From a marine bacterium B5-7 (GTDB lineage Bacteria > Pseudomonadota > Gammaproteobacteria > BQJM01): DNA of 46,062 nt. The translations under genes and the position numbers were made by a program. Every line of letters starts with the position of its first letter. Position 1 is the first letter of the stretch. The stretch spans positions 1 through 46,062 of the forward strand of contig BQJM01000011.1 of assembly GCA_021604705.1 (NCBI GenBank), in the 5' to 3' direction. Below, one piece after another: positions 8,482 through 16,617 of the stretch. The notes below the pieces were generated by a model. It worked only from the letters and a program-made list of their open reading frames with translations, ran no database searches and was not told the DNA's origin.

Positions 8482-10233
8482 ATGGATATTACTACACCTC
8501 ACCAGCGCATTGTGCGCCGTCAAACCAATAAGCAAGCTGCATTGTCTGATGACATGCCGGCCTTGTTGCAGCGTATTTATCAACATCGCGGCGTGACAAG
8601 TTGTGATGTGTTAGAAAAAGGCCTGCAAGGTTTGCATGACTTTCGTTTGTTAGCAGGCATCGACACAGCGACCCAATGTTTATTTGTGGCGCTGCAGCAA
8701 CAACAGCGTGTCTTAATTGTTGGAGACTTTGATGCAGATGGTGCAACGAGTACCGCACTGGCAGTGTCGGCTTTACGTTGTTATGGGTTTAAGCAGGTTG
8801 ATTATTTGGTGCCGAACCGTTTTGAGTTTGGTTATGGTTTAACACCAGAGATTGTTGCATTGGCGATTGAAAAATTTCAACCGCAATTAATTATCACGGT
8901 TGATAATGGCATTGCGAGTATGGCGGGTGTTGACGCCGCAAATGCAGCGGGCATTCATGTTTTGATTACCGATCACCATTTGCCGGGCGATACCTCGCCT
9001 GCAGCGAAAGCTATTGTTAACCCTAATCAACATGGTGACACTTTCCCCAGTAAAAATCTCGCGGGCGTTGGTGTCATCTTTTATGTGATGTTGGCATTCA
9101 GACATTTCTTGCGAGAAAAAAATTGGTTTGCCGAAAATAATCTTGCAGAACCTAACATGGCGCAGTTTCTAGATTTGGTGGCCTTGGGCACCGTGGCTGA
9201 TGTGGTACCACTGGATAAAAACAACCGGATTCTTGTGCATCAAGGGATACAGCGCATCCGCGCAGGAAAATGTCGTGCGGGGATTCAAGCTTTGTTGGCG
9301 GTAGCAAAACGTGAACCGCAATATCTGGTTGCGACGGATTTAGGCTTTGCTGTTGGCCCCCGTTTAAATGCGGCAGGGCGCTTAGATGATATGTCGATTG
9401 GGATTGAATGTTTGTTAAGTACCTTGCCCGCACAAGCGAGTGCATTGGCGACGACATTAGATGACCTCAATCGACAGCGTCGCGATATTGAAGCGGATAT
9501 GAAGCTGCAAGCGTTTGAAGCGATTCAATCACTTTCTTTAGATGGCGAGATGCCATTAGGCTTGGTATTGTTTGATGCCAAGTGGCATCAGGGCGTGATT
9601 GGTATTTTAGCCGGACGCTTAAAAGACAAATATCATCGCCCTGTGATTGCTTTTGCCAAAGTGGATGGTGGCATGCTAAAAGGTTCCGCGCGCTCTGTGC
9701 AAGGGGTACATATTCGTGATGTGTTAGATGAAATCGCGACACAAAATCCAGGCTTAATTGATAAATTTGGTGGTCATGCCATGGCGGCGGGCTTATCGAT
9801 CGAAGAAAAGCATCTCTCTGCTTTTAAAAAAGCATTTGATGGGGTTGTGAGGAAACAGATTCAGCCTGATGTGTTAAAAGGGCAGATTGTGTCGGATGGC
9901 GAATTGCTTGAGGAGGAATTTTCCTTAGCAACGGCAGAATTACTACGAACAGCAGAGCCCTGGGGGCAAGGTTTTCCGGAACCTTTGTTTGATGGACGCT
10001 TTCGTATTTTAGATCAGCGCTTAGTGGGTAATCATCATTTGAAAATGGTCTTGCAACCGGCTGATTCATCACAACAATTGGATGCAATTGCTTTTTTTGT
10101 AGATACCGAACAATGGCCGAATGCGCAATGTGAATGGGTACATGTTGCGTATCGTCTTGACGTGAATCGTTTTCGCGGCGTGCAATCTGTGCAGCTCCGT
10201 GTTGAGTGGATGGACCTGTCATCCCGCGTTTGA
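8482..10233 (+). CDS. recJ: Single-stranded-DNA-specific exonuclease RecJ
   Basis: RecJ degrades ssDNA 5'-3' in recombination and repair. Starting at 8482 gives 583 residues (E. coli 577). The DHH phosphoesterase motifs are visible: DFDADGATST near residue 82, VDNGI, TDHHLPG and VALGTVADVVPL; the DHHA1 domain carries FGGHAMAAG, and a C-terminal OB-like region follows. An upstream GTG at 8446 would overlap the divergent gene and lacks family support. No clear Shine-Dalgarno is visible. The last codons (LSSRV, then TGA) lie inside a REP-like repeat, so the C-terminus is repeat-encoded. Confidence 0.97.
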   Translation: MDITTPHQRIVRRQTNKQAALSDDMPALLQRIYQHRGVTSCDVLEKGLQGLHDFRLLAGIDTATQCLFVALQQQQRVLIVGDFDADGATSTALAVSALRCYGFKQVDYLVPNRFEFGYGLTPEIVALAIEKFQPQLIITVDNGIASMAGVDAANAAGIHVLITDHHLPGDTSPAAKAIVNPNQHGDTFPSKNLAGVGVIFYVMLAFRHFLREKNWFAENNLAEPNMAQFLDLVALGTVADVVPLDKNNRILVHQGIQRIRAGKCRAGIQALLAVAKREPQYLVATDLGFAVGPRLNAAGRLDDMSIGIECLLSTLPAQASALATTLDDLNRQRRDIEADMKLQAFEAIQSLSLDGEMPLGLVLFDAKWHQGVIGILAGRLKDKYHRPVIAFAKVDGGMLKGSARSVQGVHIRDVLDEIATQNPGLIDKFGGHAMAAGLSIEEKHLSAFKKAFDGVVRKQIQPDVLKGQIVSDGELLEEEFSLATAELLRTAEPWGQGFPEPLFDGRFRILDQRLVGNHHLKMVLQPADSSQQLDAIAFFVDTEQWPNAQCEWVHVAYRLDVNRFRGVQSVQLRVEWMDLSSRV

Positions 10234-10245
10234 CGCGGGACCTCC
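10218..10245. repeat. REP-like palindrome at recJ 3' end
   Basis: GTCATCCCGCG, TTTGA, CGCGGGA then CCTCC: an imperfect hairpin of the CCCGCNNTTGANGCGGG family. It contains the recJ stop codon and ends 2 nt before the stop codon of the convergent 1121-residue ORF. Confidence 0.85.
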
Positions 10246-10247
10246 AT

Positions 10248-13200
10248 CTACTGCTGCCTCGGTTTCAATTCGGGGCCTCTTCTTTCTGTTGATTCGGCTG
10301 ATAAGCTTTGGTGCAGTGGCGCTATTAGATCACACCATTTATCTTGCAAGTTATATTGCTTAACAAAATCAAGCCAACGTTGCTTTAATTGCTGATGTTT
10401 GTCATTGCTTGGTTCCGGCTGCCAATCTTCTTTGTCAATAAACTCACGTGTTTTAATATATAAACAAATGACATGATCCGACGTTAAAGAGTGAAATTTT
10501 TCTAGGGCGTCATTTGAAATGTGCGCGCCGGGTAACAGCTTGATACATTTATTCAGTAATTCAAAATTAAATTTGTGTGATTGACCTTGCAGTTCACCAG
10601 AGGGACGTCGCATAGCATATCGATTTCTTCTGCTGTTCTCACTGTCATGATCTTCATCAGCAATTAGTTGTTGAGCAGCGAGTGTTACAAGTGCATCTAG
10701 TAGAAAGGTTTGATCACCAGCCGTGAGAACATCAGGATGGACTAAGCGTTCAACTAATCTCCCTGGGTTCTCCCTAAGTATATGCTGATCAGGCTTTTTG
10801 GTCACGCCACGATAGCTGTAATAATTTTTTTCTGAATACATATCTTCTACGAATAAGCGCAGAGCGTTTAGAAAGCGTTTACCCTTATTATCAACACAGC
10901 CTTCCCGTAGGCTAACAGCACGAGAAGCTAGTAGCATTCGCATTTGTTCGGCCCGACTCATATACAGCTCTTGATCAGAAACGCTGCATATTCGGGGGTT
11001 ATTATAGTAAAGCCAAGCCATCATGGTTTTTACTACATTAAGCTCTTGCTTAGCCATTGCGAATAGTAATTGCCAAAATGTTTCGCGTGCTTGTACCATG
11101 CTGGGGGACTGGGTTGGGCTTGATCTTTCTAAGAGAGAATAAAAGAAAGAAAACATTGATGCTTTTTGGAGGGGCTGTGCTGCATCAGAAAATAAATTTT
11201 CTTTTGCCCACTTAAATAATGTTAATAAGCCTGTGTATTGCGTGTCGTCAGTCAGTAGCTCAGCAAACGTATTGAGTTGTTTGAGCTGCTTATTTTCTAT
11301 GATTGCTTTCGCTAATGTTGCTAATTGCTCAGGAGATAGCTGCACTTTGAGGTGCTTGTGCAATCGCTGGAACAATACCTGATCGTCCGCTAAGACGCTG
11401 CGTAGCAGTTGTGACTGTAAGCCCTCATTGATTCGCACTTGTTCTCGACCTTCAGACGTGGCAAGCGTTGTTTCAGCGTTATAGCACACGAGGGTGGTAT
11501 GATGTTCTTTTGAAAAAGCTGCTTCCGCGTTTGGAGCAGCCTCAGCTGTTGCCATTAACTCTGTCTCAATAGCCTTGGTAAGTGTGAACAAATCTTCACG
11601 CAAATAAGCCATGATATTGTTAATTCTATGTAACATGTCTTCTGTTCGGAGGACCTTCTCGGAGGATAGTGTGGTTTCAATAGGGATGGATAAAGAGCAT
11701 GTCTTGCCAATTTCTTGAATTGTGCAGCGAATACTCCAGTTATGGAATACTGCAGTGAGTTTTTTTATGAAACCTTGAGCCAGCTGCAAGACAAGAGAGG
11801 ATTGTATCTCGTCAGTTAGCGTGTTAGGCACAGTAAATTGAAGTGATACGCTGTCTCTTTGTACTTCAGATAAATGAATGCAGTCATTCAGCTCATGGGG
11901 GATCTGCTGGCGCAAGAAATCCAAGAGAGTGGGGCGCGATTCTGCTGTGACGCTAGGCACGTCGGTTGACTGCATGGCAGGCAAGGTACGAAAAAGCGCA
12001 TACGGTAATTGATCATCGAAGATAATGAGGCGTTTACCGCGTCGTGCGATAGCGTAGGGATGAAATTTTATCATGTCCAAGAGCGTCGTTAATGCACGCT
12101 CTAGATCTTTCATACAACTGAACTGAATGTCTAGGTGGCCTCGACGTGCGAGTGTCGTATCCATGACCTCTGCATCACAACCTAAATCAAATTCTAATTT
12201 TCGGCGGACATAAGCGCGATTACTACGGGTATTTTTTACCCATCCATCAATGGCCTTTTCAAATAGGGTGACGTGATGTGCATCCTCTCCATTGCGTGTA
12301 TGAGAGTAGATGTCTCGCTGATTATTATAATCCGCAAATGTTTGGGTGGTGTTGTCAATAAATCCACGAGGTATCTGTACTGCATAATTTGAAAGATTAT
12401 GAAAGCTAAGATGATAATGAGACATGGTGCCTTCTTTTGGGGGGATATAGCCGGCATATTCTTGCGGTAATGCTTGAGGATGCTTATCTGTCACAGTTGT
12501 GGCGCCTAACTTTTCTTGAAGGAGCCTCTTATTGTCTGCAGTGTGTGCTTCGAGTGCTCGTGCTTGACTCACCGTGGGTAACATCAATGATTCAAAATGG
12601 GCAGTGTGGGTGCCCTTATCGCTGTTCAAATCAAGACTCATCGATTCAAGACGATGCCAAAATTCTTTCATTTGTGTTTCTGTAAAATCAGGGCTTTGGC
12701 CAAATGCAGCGACAACGGCCTTGGCCTTGGTTAAATTTTCACTCCAACCAAGTGCATCAACGAGTACACTTTCCTCTGTTTCTGTATCGACAATTTCTAG
12801 TAAATAACTAACATATTTATACCGAATGCCCTTGGCATCGCGCGCAGTGCTATAATCTTCGGACAATGAGTTCTGCGATCCATTGCCCAGTATCAATTCG
12901 AATAGTGCATGAGGTACGCGTACGTCAAATTGTGTGCCACCGTACCCTCCCCATTGATTCATACGATAGTGAATCTTGTTAGCATTCAGTACGGCTTTAA
13001 TGAATGCGCGGGGTGGTAACCAATTTAGGCGATGATGATATTCCAAGAATGTTGAGGGTACAATAAAGGCGACATTGTCGATGCAAAATTCGAAGTCTCT
13101 GGAGGTTCTGCTCCAGTCTCCTTTTGTTTGACGATCGCTATCAGGATATCTCTTTAAACGCATTGCCCATTCTGGAAAATCGCGGGCTGTTTCTAAGCGA

Positions 13201-13613
13201 GCATTTTCTTGTAGCCATTGTTTCTGTGCTGCTGCTAGCTTGGGCGGTGCTTCGGCTTGTAATTTTTCAAGGGTCGTGATGATGGCATCTGCTGTGTGAG
13301 CCTGAAATTCGTGCAAATATTTTTTGATGCGATCCGCTTGCTCATCTCCCTGGTCAATATACTCGAATAATTCAAGGAGGACATCGCGTAATGTCTGTGC
13401 GTTTTTCGCTGTCTTTTCTAGGTGAGCCTCTAGTGCTTTTTTTGTATTGGGGTTCGTCTGCGTGACAATTTTTAGTAAGCGAGCTACCTGCTTTTGCGCG
13501 AGGGTAACAGGGTTTGGTGTGGCGTCATCGATAGCGCGCAGCATCAGTTCAACGATTTGTTGGCATGCATCGGTGGCATAGGATATCGGGTCTGATAGCG
13601 TTTTTATTGGCAT
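10248..13613 (-). CDS. Large protein of unknown function (1121 aa), possible effector
   Basis: I do not recognise this protein. It has no signal peptide and no obvious membrane segment. Residues 1-150 are predicted helical and rich in Ala/Glu/Lys/Gln; the middle mixes strand- and helix-like segments; the last 300 residues are helical. The C-terminal tail (SAESTERRGPELKPRQQ) is hydrophilic and charged, as in many type IV secretion substrates, but that is only suggestive. The leader contains an 8-bp hairpin, and a perfect sigma-70 consensus promoter lies upstream. The 3' end abuts a REP-like repeat shared with recJ. The long uninterrupted frame, the promoter and ordinary codon use argue it is a real, expressed gene. 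It is monocistronic. Confidence 0.8.
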   Translation of the reverse strand: MPIKTLSDPISYATDACQQIVELMLRAIDDATPNPVTLAQKQVARLLKIVTQTNPNTKKALEAHLEKTAKNAQTLRDVLLELFEYIDQGDEQADRIKKYLHEFQAHTADAIITTLEKLQAEAPPKLAAAQKQWLQENARLETARDFPEWAMRLKRYPDSDRQTKGDWSRTSRDFEFCIDNVAFIVPSTFLEYHHRLNWLPPRAFIKAVLNANKIHYRMNQWGGYGGTQFDVRVPHALFELILGNGSQNSLSEDYSTARDAKGIRYKYVSYLLEIVDTETEESVLVDALGWSENLTKAKAVVAAFGQSPDFTETQMKEFWHRLESMSLDLNSDKGTHTAHFESLMLPTVSQARALEAHTADNKRLLQEKLGATTVTDKHPQALPQEYAGYIPPKEGTMSHYHLSFHNLSNYAVQIPRGFIDNTTQTFADYNNQRDIYSHTRNGEDAHHVTLFEKAIDGWVKNTRSNRAYVRRKLEFDLGCDAEVMDTTLARRGHLDIQFSCMKDLERALTTLLDMIKFHPYAIARRGKRLIIFDDQLPYALFRTLPAMQSTDVPSVTAESRPTLLDFLRQQIPHELNDCIHLSEVQRDSVSLQFTVPNTLTDEIQSSLVLQLAQGFIKKLTAVFHNWSIRCTIQEIGKTCSLSIPIETTLSSEKVLRTEDMLHRINNIMAYLREDLFTLTKAIETELMATAEAAPNAEAAFSKEHHTTLVCYNAETTLATSEGREQVRINEGLQSQLLRSVLADDQVLFQRLHKHLKVQLSPEQLATLAKAIIENKQLKQLNTFAELLTDDTQYTGLLTLFKWAKENLFSDAAQPLQKASMFSFFYSLLERSSPTQSPSMVQARETFWQLLFAMAKQELNVVKTMMAWLYYNNPRICSVSDQELYMSRAEQMRMLLASRAVSLREGCVDNKGKRFLNALRLFVEDMYSEKNYYSYRGVTKKPDQHILRENPGRLVERLVHPDVLTAGDQTFLLDALVTLAAQQLIADEDHDSENSRRNRYAMRRPSGELQGQSHKFNFELLNKCIKLLPGAHISNDALEKFHSLTSDHVICLYIKTREFIDKEDWQPEPSNDKHQQLKQRWLDFVKQYNLQDKWCDLIAPLHQSLSAESTERRGPELKPRQQ

Positions 13614-13638
13614 AATGAGTTTTCTACTTTTACACGGT

Positions 13639-13675
13639 ATCCAGCCAAAAAGACTAATTATTGATAAGGCTGGAT
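13639..13675 (-). promoter_or_regulatory. Leader hairpin upstream of the 1121-aa gene
   Basis: ATCCAGCC (13639-13646) and GGCTGGAT (13668-13675) form a perfect 8-bp inverted repeat with a 21-nt loop. It lies in the predicted 77-nt untranslated leader and could affect transcript stability or translation. Confidence 0.4.
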
Positions 13676-13696
13676 TGAGTCACGAGCTGGTCGAAA

Positions 13697-13725
13697 ATTA
13701 TACTGTTTTGTGCGGTCATTGTCAA
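13697..13725 (-). promoter_or_regulatory. Perfect sigma-70 consensus promoter
   Basis: On the minus strand: TTGACA (13725-13720), a 17-bp spacer, TATAAT (13702-13697). Both hexamers and the spacer match the consensus exactly. It drives the 1121-residue ORF with a start point near 13690. Confidence 0.75.
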
Positions 13726-13739
13726 ATCTAAAGCGGCAA

Positions 13740-14504
13740 TTACGTTTGAGTTTTAGCCTGCGTCGCACCCAAAAAACATAAGATAGCGAAGTAAACCATC
13801 AACACAGAGGCTGTTTCGGCGATAGGCGCCGACAGATAAGCGTCGTGAATCGCTAAACCAAATAGCTGCCACACAATGGCAAAGCCGAATGCAGGTTCAG
13901 GATGTTTGAGTAGTAATACCGTGGCAATAGCAGTGGTAAATAAGAAGGATGCAAAGGCCCACTGCATGGTGGTGAGCGTCCACGCATTTGCATGATAGGC
14001 TAACAAGCTGATTGCTAAAGTCGAAACACAGGCATGAATCGCCCAAGCGCAAGATAAACTGATGGGCAGGGTAATACACCAATATTCACTGCTCGTCGCA
14101 TCATCGCGTGCATACACTAATTCTAAAAACGCGAAAACTAAAGCAGCTAAGCCCAAGATACTTAAGGCGCTGCACCACAGCCATGCCTGCTGTTGATACA
14201 AGATCGTAAAGGCGCAGTGTGCTGCACACACTGTCCAGAAAGCCGGGCTAATGCGAACAAGCGCTGGGTTGCGACGTTGATCGCGCCGACATTGAAAGCC
14301 CACAAAAACCAACAACGACAAAGCTAACACAGGCCAATATACCCAATACGTAATCGAAGCGCCTAACCATAAGACGGGGTGCGTTAATACTTGATGATGT
14401 AAACTCACAGTCACACCCATGACAACATGCGTGGCGATGACAGCCAGTAATGCGATGACATTGAAGACTTGAAACGAGGTTGGATAGCGGGTGTGTAAGC
14501 TCAT
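13740..14504 (-). CDS. Polytopic membrane protein, TspO/MBR-like (tryptophan-rich)
   Basis: 254 residues, nearly all hydrophobic, with about seven or eight membrane helices and frequent Trp. The pattern RISPAFWTVCAAHCAF (the family has PPAFSIWG-like spacing) and ITLPISLSCAWAIHAC (longer TspO relatives have LPFSLYLGW) suggest the larger branch of the TspO/MBR superfamily, which handles tetrapyrroles or acts as a sensor. The match is by eye and weak; a generic membrane protein remains possible. It is upstream of, and in the same direction as, the 1121-residue gene, which has its own promoter. Confidence 0.6.
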   Translation of the reverse strand: MSLHTRYPTSFQVFNVIALLAVIATHVVMGVTVSLHHQVLTHPVLWLGASITYWVYWPVLALSLLVFVGFQCRRDQRRNPALVRISPAFWTVCAAHCAFTILYQQQAWLWCSALSILGLAALVFAFLELVYARDDATSSEYWCITLPISLSCAWAIHACVSTLAISLLAYHANAWTLTTMQWAFASFLFTTAIATVLLLKHPEPAFGFAIVWQLFGLAIHDAYLSAPIAETASVLMVYFAILCFLGATQAKTQT

Positions 14505-14545
14505 AGTTTGGTATTTTATCAGAGTTTATCATCGATGTCTGAAGA

Positions 14546-14570
14546 GATGATTATTGCTTGAATAATCATC
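14546..14570. repeat. Perfect 10-bp inverted repeat
   Basis: GATGATTATT (14546-14555), loop GCTTG, AATAATCATC (14561-14570). It lies in the 228-bp divergent region between the TspO-like and ATPase genes and could be an operator or transcript hairpin; no T-run follows. Confidence 0.6.
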
Positions 14571-14583
14571 CTCCCAATGATTT

Positions 14584-14652
14584 CCACCGAAATTTGCATG
14601 GAAAATTACAATTTTCGCCGAATTTTGCATTTTCCCATGCAAATTTCGGTGG
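14584..14652. repeat. Long perfect palindrome (18-bp arms) upstream of ATPase
   Basis: CCACCGAAATTTGCATGG (14584-14601) is exactly complementary to CCATGCAAATTTCGGTGG (14635-14652). With one bulged C (14634) the arms extend a further five pairs. The inner loop holds another small palindrome around TTCGCCGAA. It is 80 bp upstream of the ATPase start and unlike the other repeats in the window. Confidence 0.85.
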
Positions 14653-14732
14653 ATTGAAAGGTAACATAATTTGCTTTTTTGATTTTTCTAGACTATATTT
14701 CATGAAATGTCGAGATTCGATGGAAGATTTTC

Positions 14733-15887
14733 ATGAAATCACTGAGCAGACCCATTTATTTACAGCGGGTAAACGATGCTTTTACCGTGCATCCTGCTGT
14801 TGCCTTGCTCGGGCCAAGGCAGTGTGGGAAGACCACTTTGGCCAGGCAATATGCAGCTGCCTATGAGGCTGGGCCAGTCCACTTTTTTGATTTAGAGGAT
14901 GATTTAGATTTAGCAAGATTAGCTGAGCCTAGGTTAGCACTTGCTGAGTTGGAAGGGCTGATTGTTATCGATGAGATACAGCGTCGACCAGAATTGTTTA
15001 CGACTTTGCGTGTACTGATTGATTGTCATGCGAAGCAGCATTTTTTGATATTAGGTAGTGCTTCGCGCGATCTGATTCAACAATCTTCAGAAACGTTGGC
15101 CGGACGTATTGAATATATTGAGCTCACGCCGTTTACGGGTTTTGAAGGGCTTGATTTAGACACTTTATGGCTTCGAGGAGGTTTCCCTTTGTCGATGCTT
15201 GCTGATTCCGAACAAGCAAGTCTGCAGTGGCGCAATGCTTATATTAAAACTTACCTTGAGCGCGACATCCCAAACCTGGGATTTAATTTGCCACCACAAA
15301 TATTGCGGCGTTTTTGGATGATGTTAACGCATTACCATACTAAAATGTGGAATTCGGCAGATATAGCCCGATCACTCATGATATCGGGCCAGACGGCAAG
15401 ACGTTACCTAGATATTTTGACCGGTACATTTATGCTCCGAGAATTACAGCCGTGGCATGAGAATATCAATAAGCGTCAAGTGCGAACATCGAAAGTTTAT
15501 TTCAGAGATACCGGTATCTTCCATGTATTGCTAGGTGTCACAGACAAGCCAGATATAAAAACACATCCCTTCTTGGGTGCTTCATGGGAAGGATTTGCAT
15601 TAGAGCAAATTATTTTGGCGATGCAAGTTGATCCAGAATCCTGTTTTTTCTGGGGTGTGCATCAACAGGGAGAGTTAGATTTATTGATATTTAAAGATGG
15701 GAAGCGATTGGGCTTTGAAATTAAACATACGGCAAAACCATCACTCACGAAGTCCATGTGTTTAGCGGCTGATGTGCTCAAGCTTGATCAACTTACAGTG
15801 ATTTCACCAGGAGATCATGACTTTCCTCTGGCAGAAAATATGCGTGCTATGGGGTTAAAGTATTTTTTGAGTAGCAACTTGAGATAG
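14733..15887 (+). CDS. AAA+ ATPase with DUF4143 domain
   Basis: 384 residues. The N-terminal AAA_14 ATPase domain has Walker A GPRQCGKTT (27-35), Walker B LIVIDE (76-81) and sensor-like LGSAS (107-111). The C-terminal DUF4143 domain, with a restriction-endonuclease-like fold, includes KVYFRDTGI and the ELDLLIFKDGKRLGFEIKHT segment (Glu/Asp/Lys pattern of that fold), followed by a short C-terminal tail. Such genes are common, mobile-looking accessory genes of poorly known role. GGAAGA lies 5 nt before the start. A collapsed second copy of the same gene lies immediately downstream, and a long palindrome lies upstream. Confidence 0.9.
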   Translation: MKSLSRPIYLQRVNDAFTVHPAVALLGPRQCGKTTLARQYAAAYEAGPVHFFDLEDDLDLARLAEPRLALAELEGLIVIDEIQRRPELFTTLRVLIDCHAKQHFLILGSASRDLIQQSSETLAGRIEYIELTPFTGFEGLDLDTLWLRGGFPLSMLADSEQASLQWRNAYIKTYLERDIPNLGFNLPPQILRRFWMMLTHYHTKMWNSADIARSLMISGQTARRYLDILTGTFMLRELQPWHENINKRQVRTSKVYFRDTGIFHVLLGVTDKPDIKTHPFLGASWEGFALEQIILAMQVDPESCFFWGVHQQGELDLLIFKDGKRLGFEIKHTAKPSLTKSMCLAADVLKLDQLTVISPGDHDFPLAENMRAMGLKYFLSSNLR

Positions 15888-15960
15888 AAGAAATAGTACT
15901 GTTTTCTCGACTCATTTGAGATCTATCTCATGAAATATCGCGATCCGATAGAATATTTTC

Positions 15961-16074
15961 ATGAAATTACTGCGCATACCAAATTACTTACAGCGGGTCA
16001 GTGTTTCATGTGATCTGATTCAACAAACTTCTAAATCTCATGGCGAGAGTCTAGGTGTTGCTGATGTCTCATGA
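15961..16074 (+). pseudogene. Collapsed second copy of the DUF4143 ATPase
   Basis: Bases 15929-16035 closely match the upstream region and 5' end of the intact ATPase gene (14701-14776): both have CATGAAAT, then TTTTCATGAAAT, then ACAGCGGGT. The 37-codon frame begins MKLLRIPNYLQRVS (intact: MKSLSRPIYLQRVN). It then jumps to CDLIQQTSKS, matching RDLIQQSSET at residue 112 of the intact protein. About 95 codons are deleted and everything downstream is lost. The 3' end of this frame overlaps the antisense gene at 16038. Confidence 0.8.
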
Positions 16075-16583
16075 TCGTTGTCCGAACCTGTTGATGGGCC
16101 GGCATCATGCTGAGGTAATTTTTCAGGTTTTGATCGCTGAGGGCGTTTACGGTCAGATTCATAAACCACTGAGAGTGTGATCGGGTTATCATCATATCGA
16201 TCCAAGTAATAACTTTCAATGCTTATTTTTAAGTACTTTACTTTATCCGAAAAATTTCCCAATGTATCAAATGATGGGTCAAGCGTTAGATCTACACAGG
16301 CAGTATCTGCTTGGTAAGCCATACTTAGCGTCAAGTGATCTTCGGACTTCTCTCTTGCGCGTGTTTTTATTTCGCAAGCATCATGGCTGGACGCTTCCTC
16401 TTTCATAGTAGCGTCGAGAATGGTTTTGGGCAAGAAACCAGTTTCTAATGTCTCTTCTACAAACGTAGCATATTGCTCGGGTAGAATATGCGGTAGGCTA
16501 ATATGGATTGGTTTGTTAGGATGTTCGGAATCAAGCGTTAAATGAGATAATATCCCTGATAAGAAGCTAGTGTCGTGTTCCAT
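16038..16583 (-). CDS. Hypothetical protein (181 aa)
   Basis: Not recognised. The start at 16583 (MEHDTSFL) has GGAGT 4 nt upstream; a longer frame from 16703 would overlap gltA by 86 bp and has no support. The protein is acidic and soluble-looking, with alternating strand-like segments in the middle (DHLTLSMAYQADTACVDLTL). It ends in a low-complexity Ser/Pro/Asp tail (DAGPSTGSDNDHETSATP). It lies 34 bp downstream of gltA in the same direction, so read-through is possible. Its 3' end overlaps the ATPase remnant on the other strand. Confidence 0.65.
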   Translation of the reverse strand: MEHDTSFLSGILSHLTLDSEHPNKPIHISLPHILPEQYATFVEETLETGFLPKTILDATMKEEASSHDACEIKTRAREKSEDHLTLSMAYQADTACVDLTLDPSFDTLGNFSDKVKYLKISIESYYLDRYDDNPITLSVVYESDRKRPQRSKPEKLPQHDAGPSTGSDNDHETSATPRLSP

Positions 16584-16617
16584 AGTGACTCCATATTTTA
16601 ATGAAAAAGACAGATAG

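Noticed and set aside
12437-12807. Plus-strand ORFs inside the 1121-residue gene
   Set aside because: Shadow frames of a long, consistent minus-strand gene with its own promoter; no ribosome-binding sites of note.
13740-14504. Lysoplasmalogenase (YhhN) or cytochrome assembly protein as the identity of the membrane protein
   Set aside because: The conserved acidic residues of YhhN and the WWD motif of CcsA/CcmF proteins were not found; TspO-like spacing fits better.
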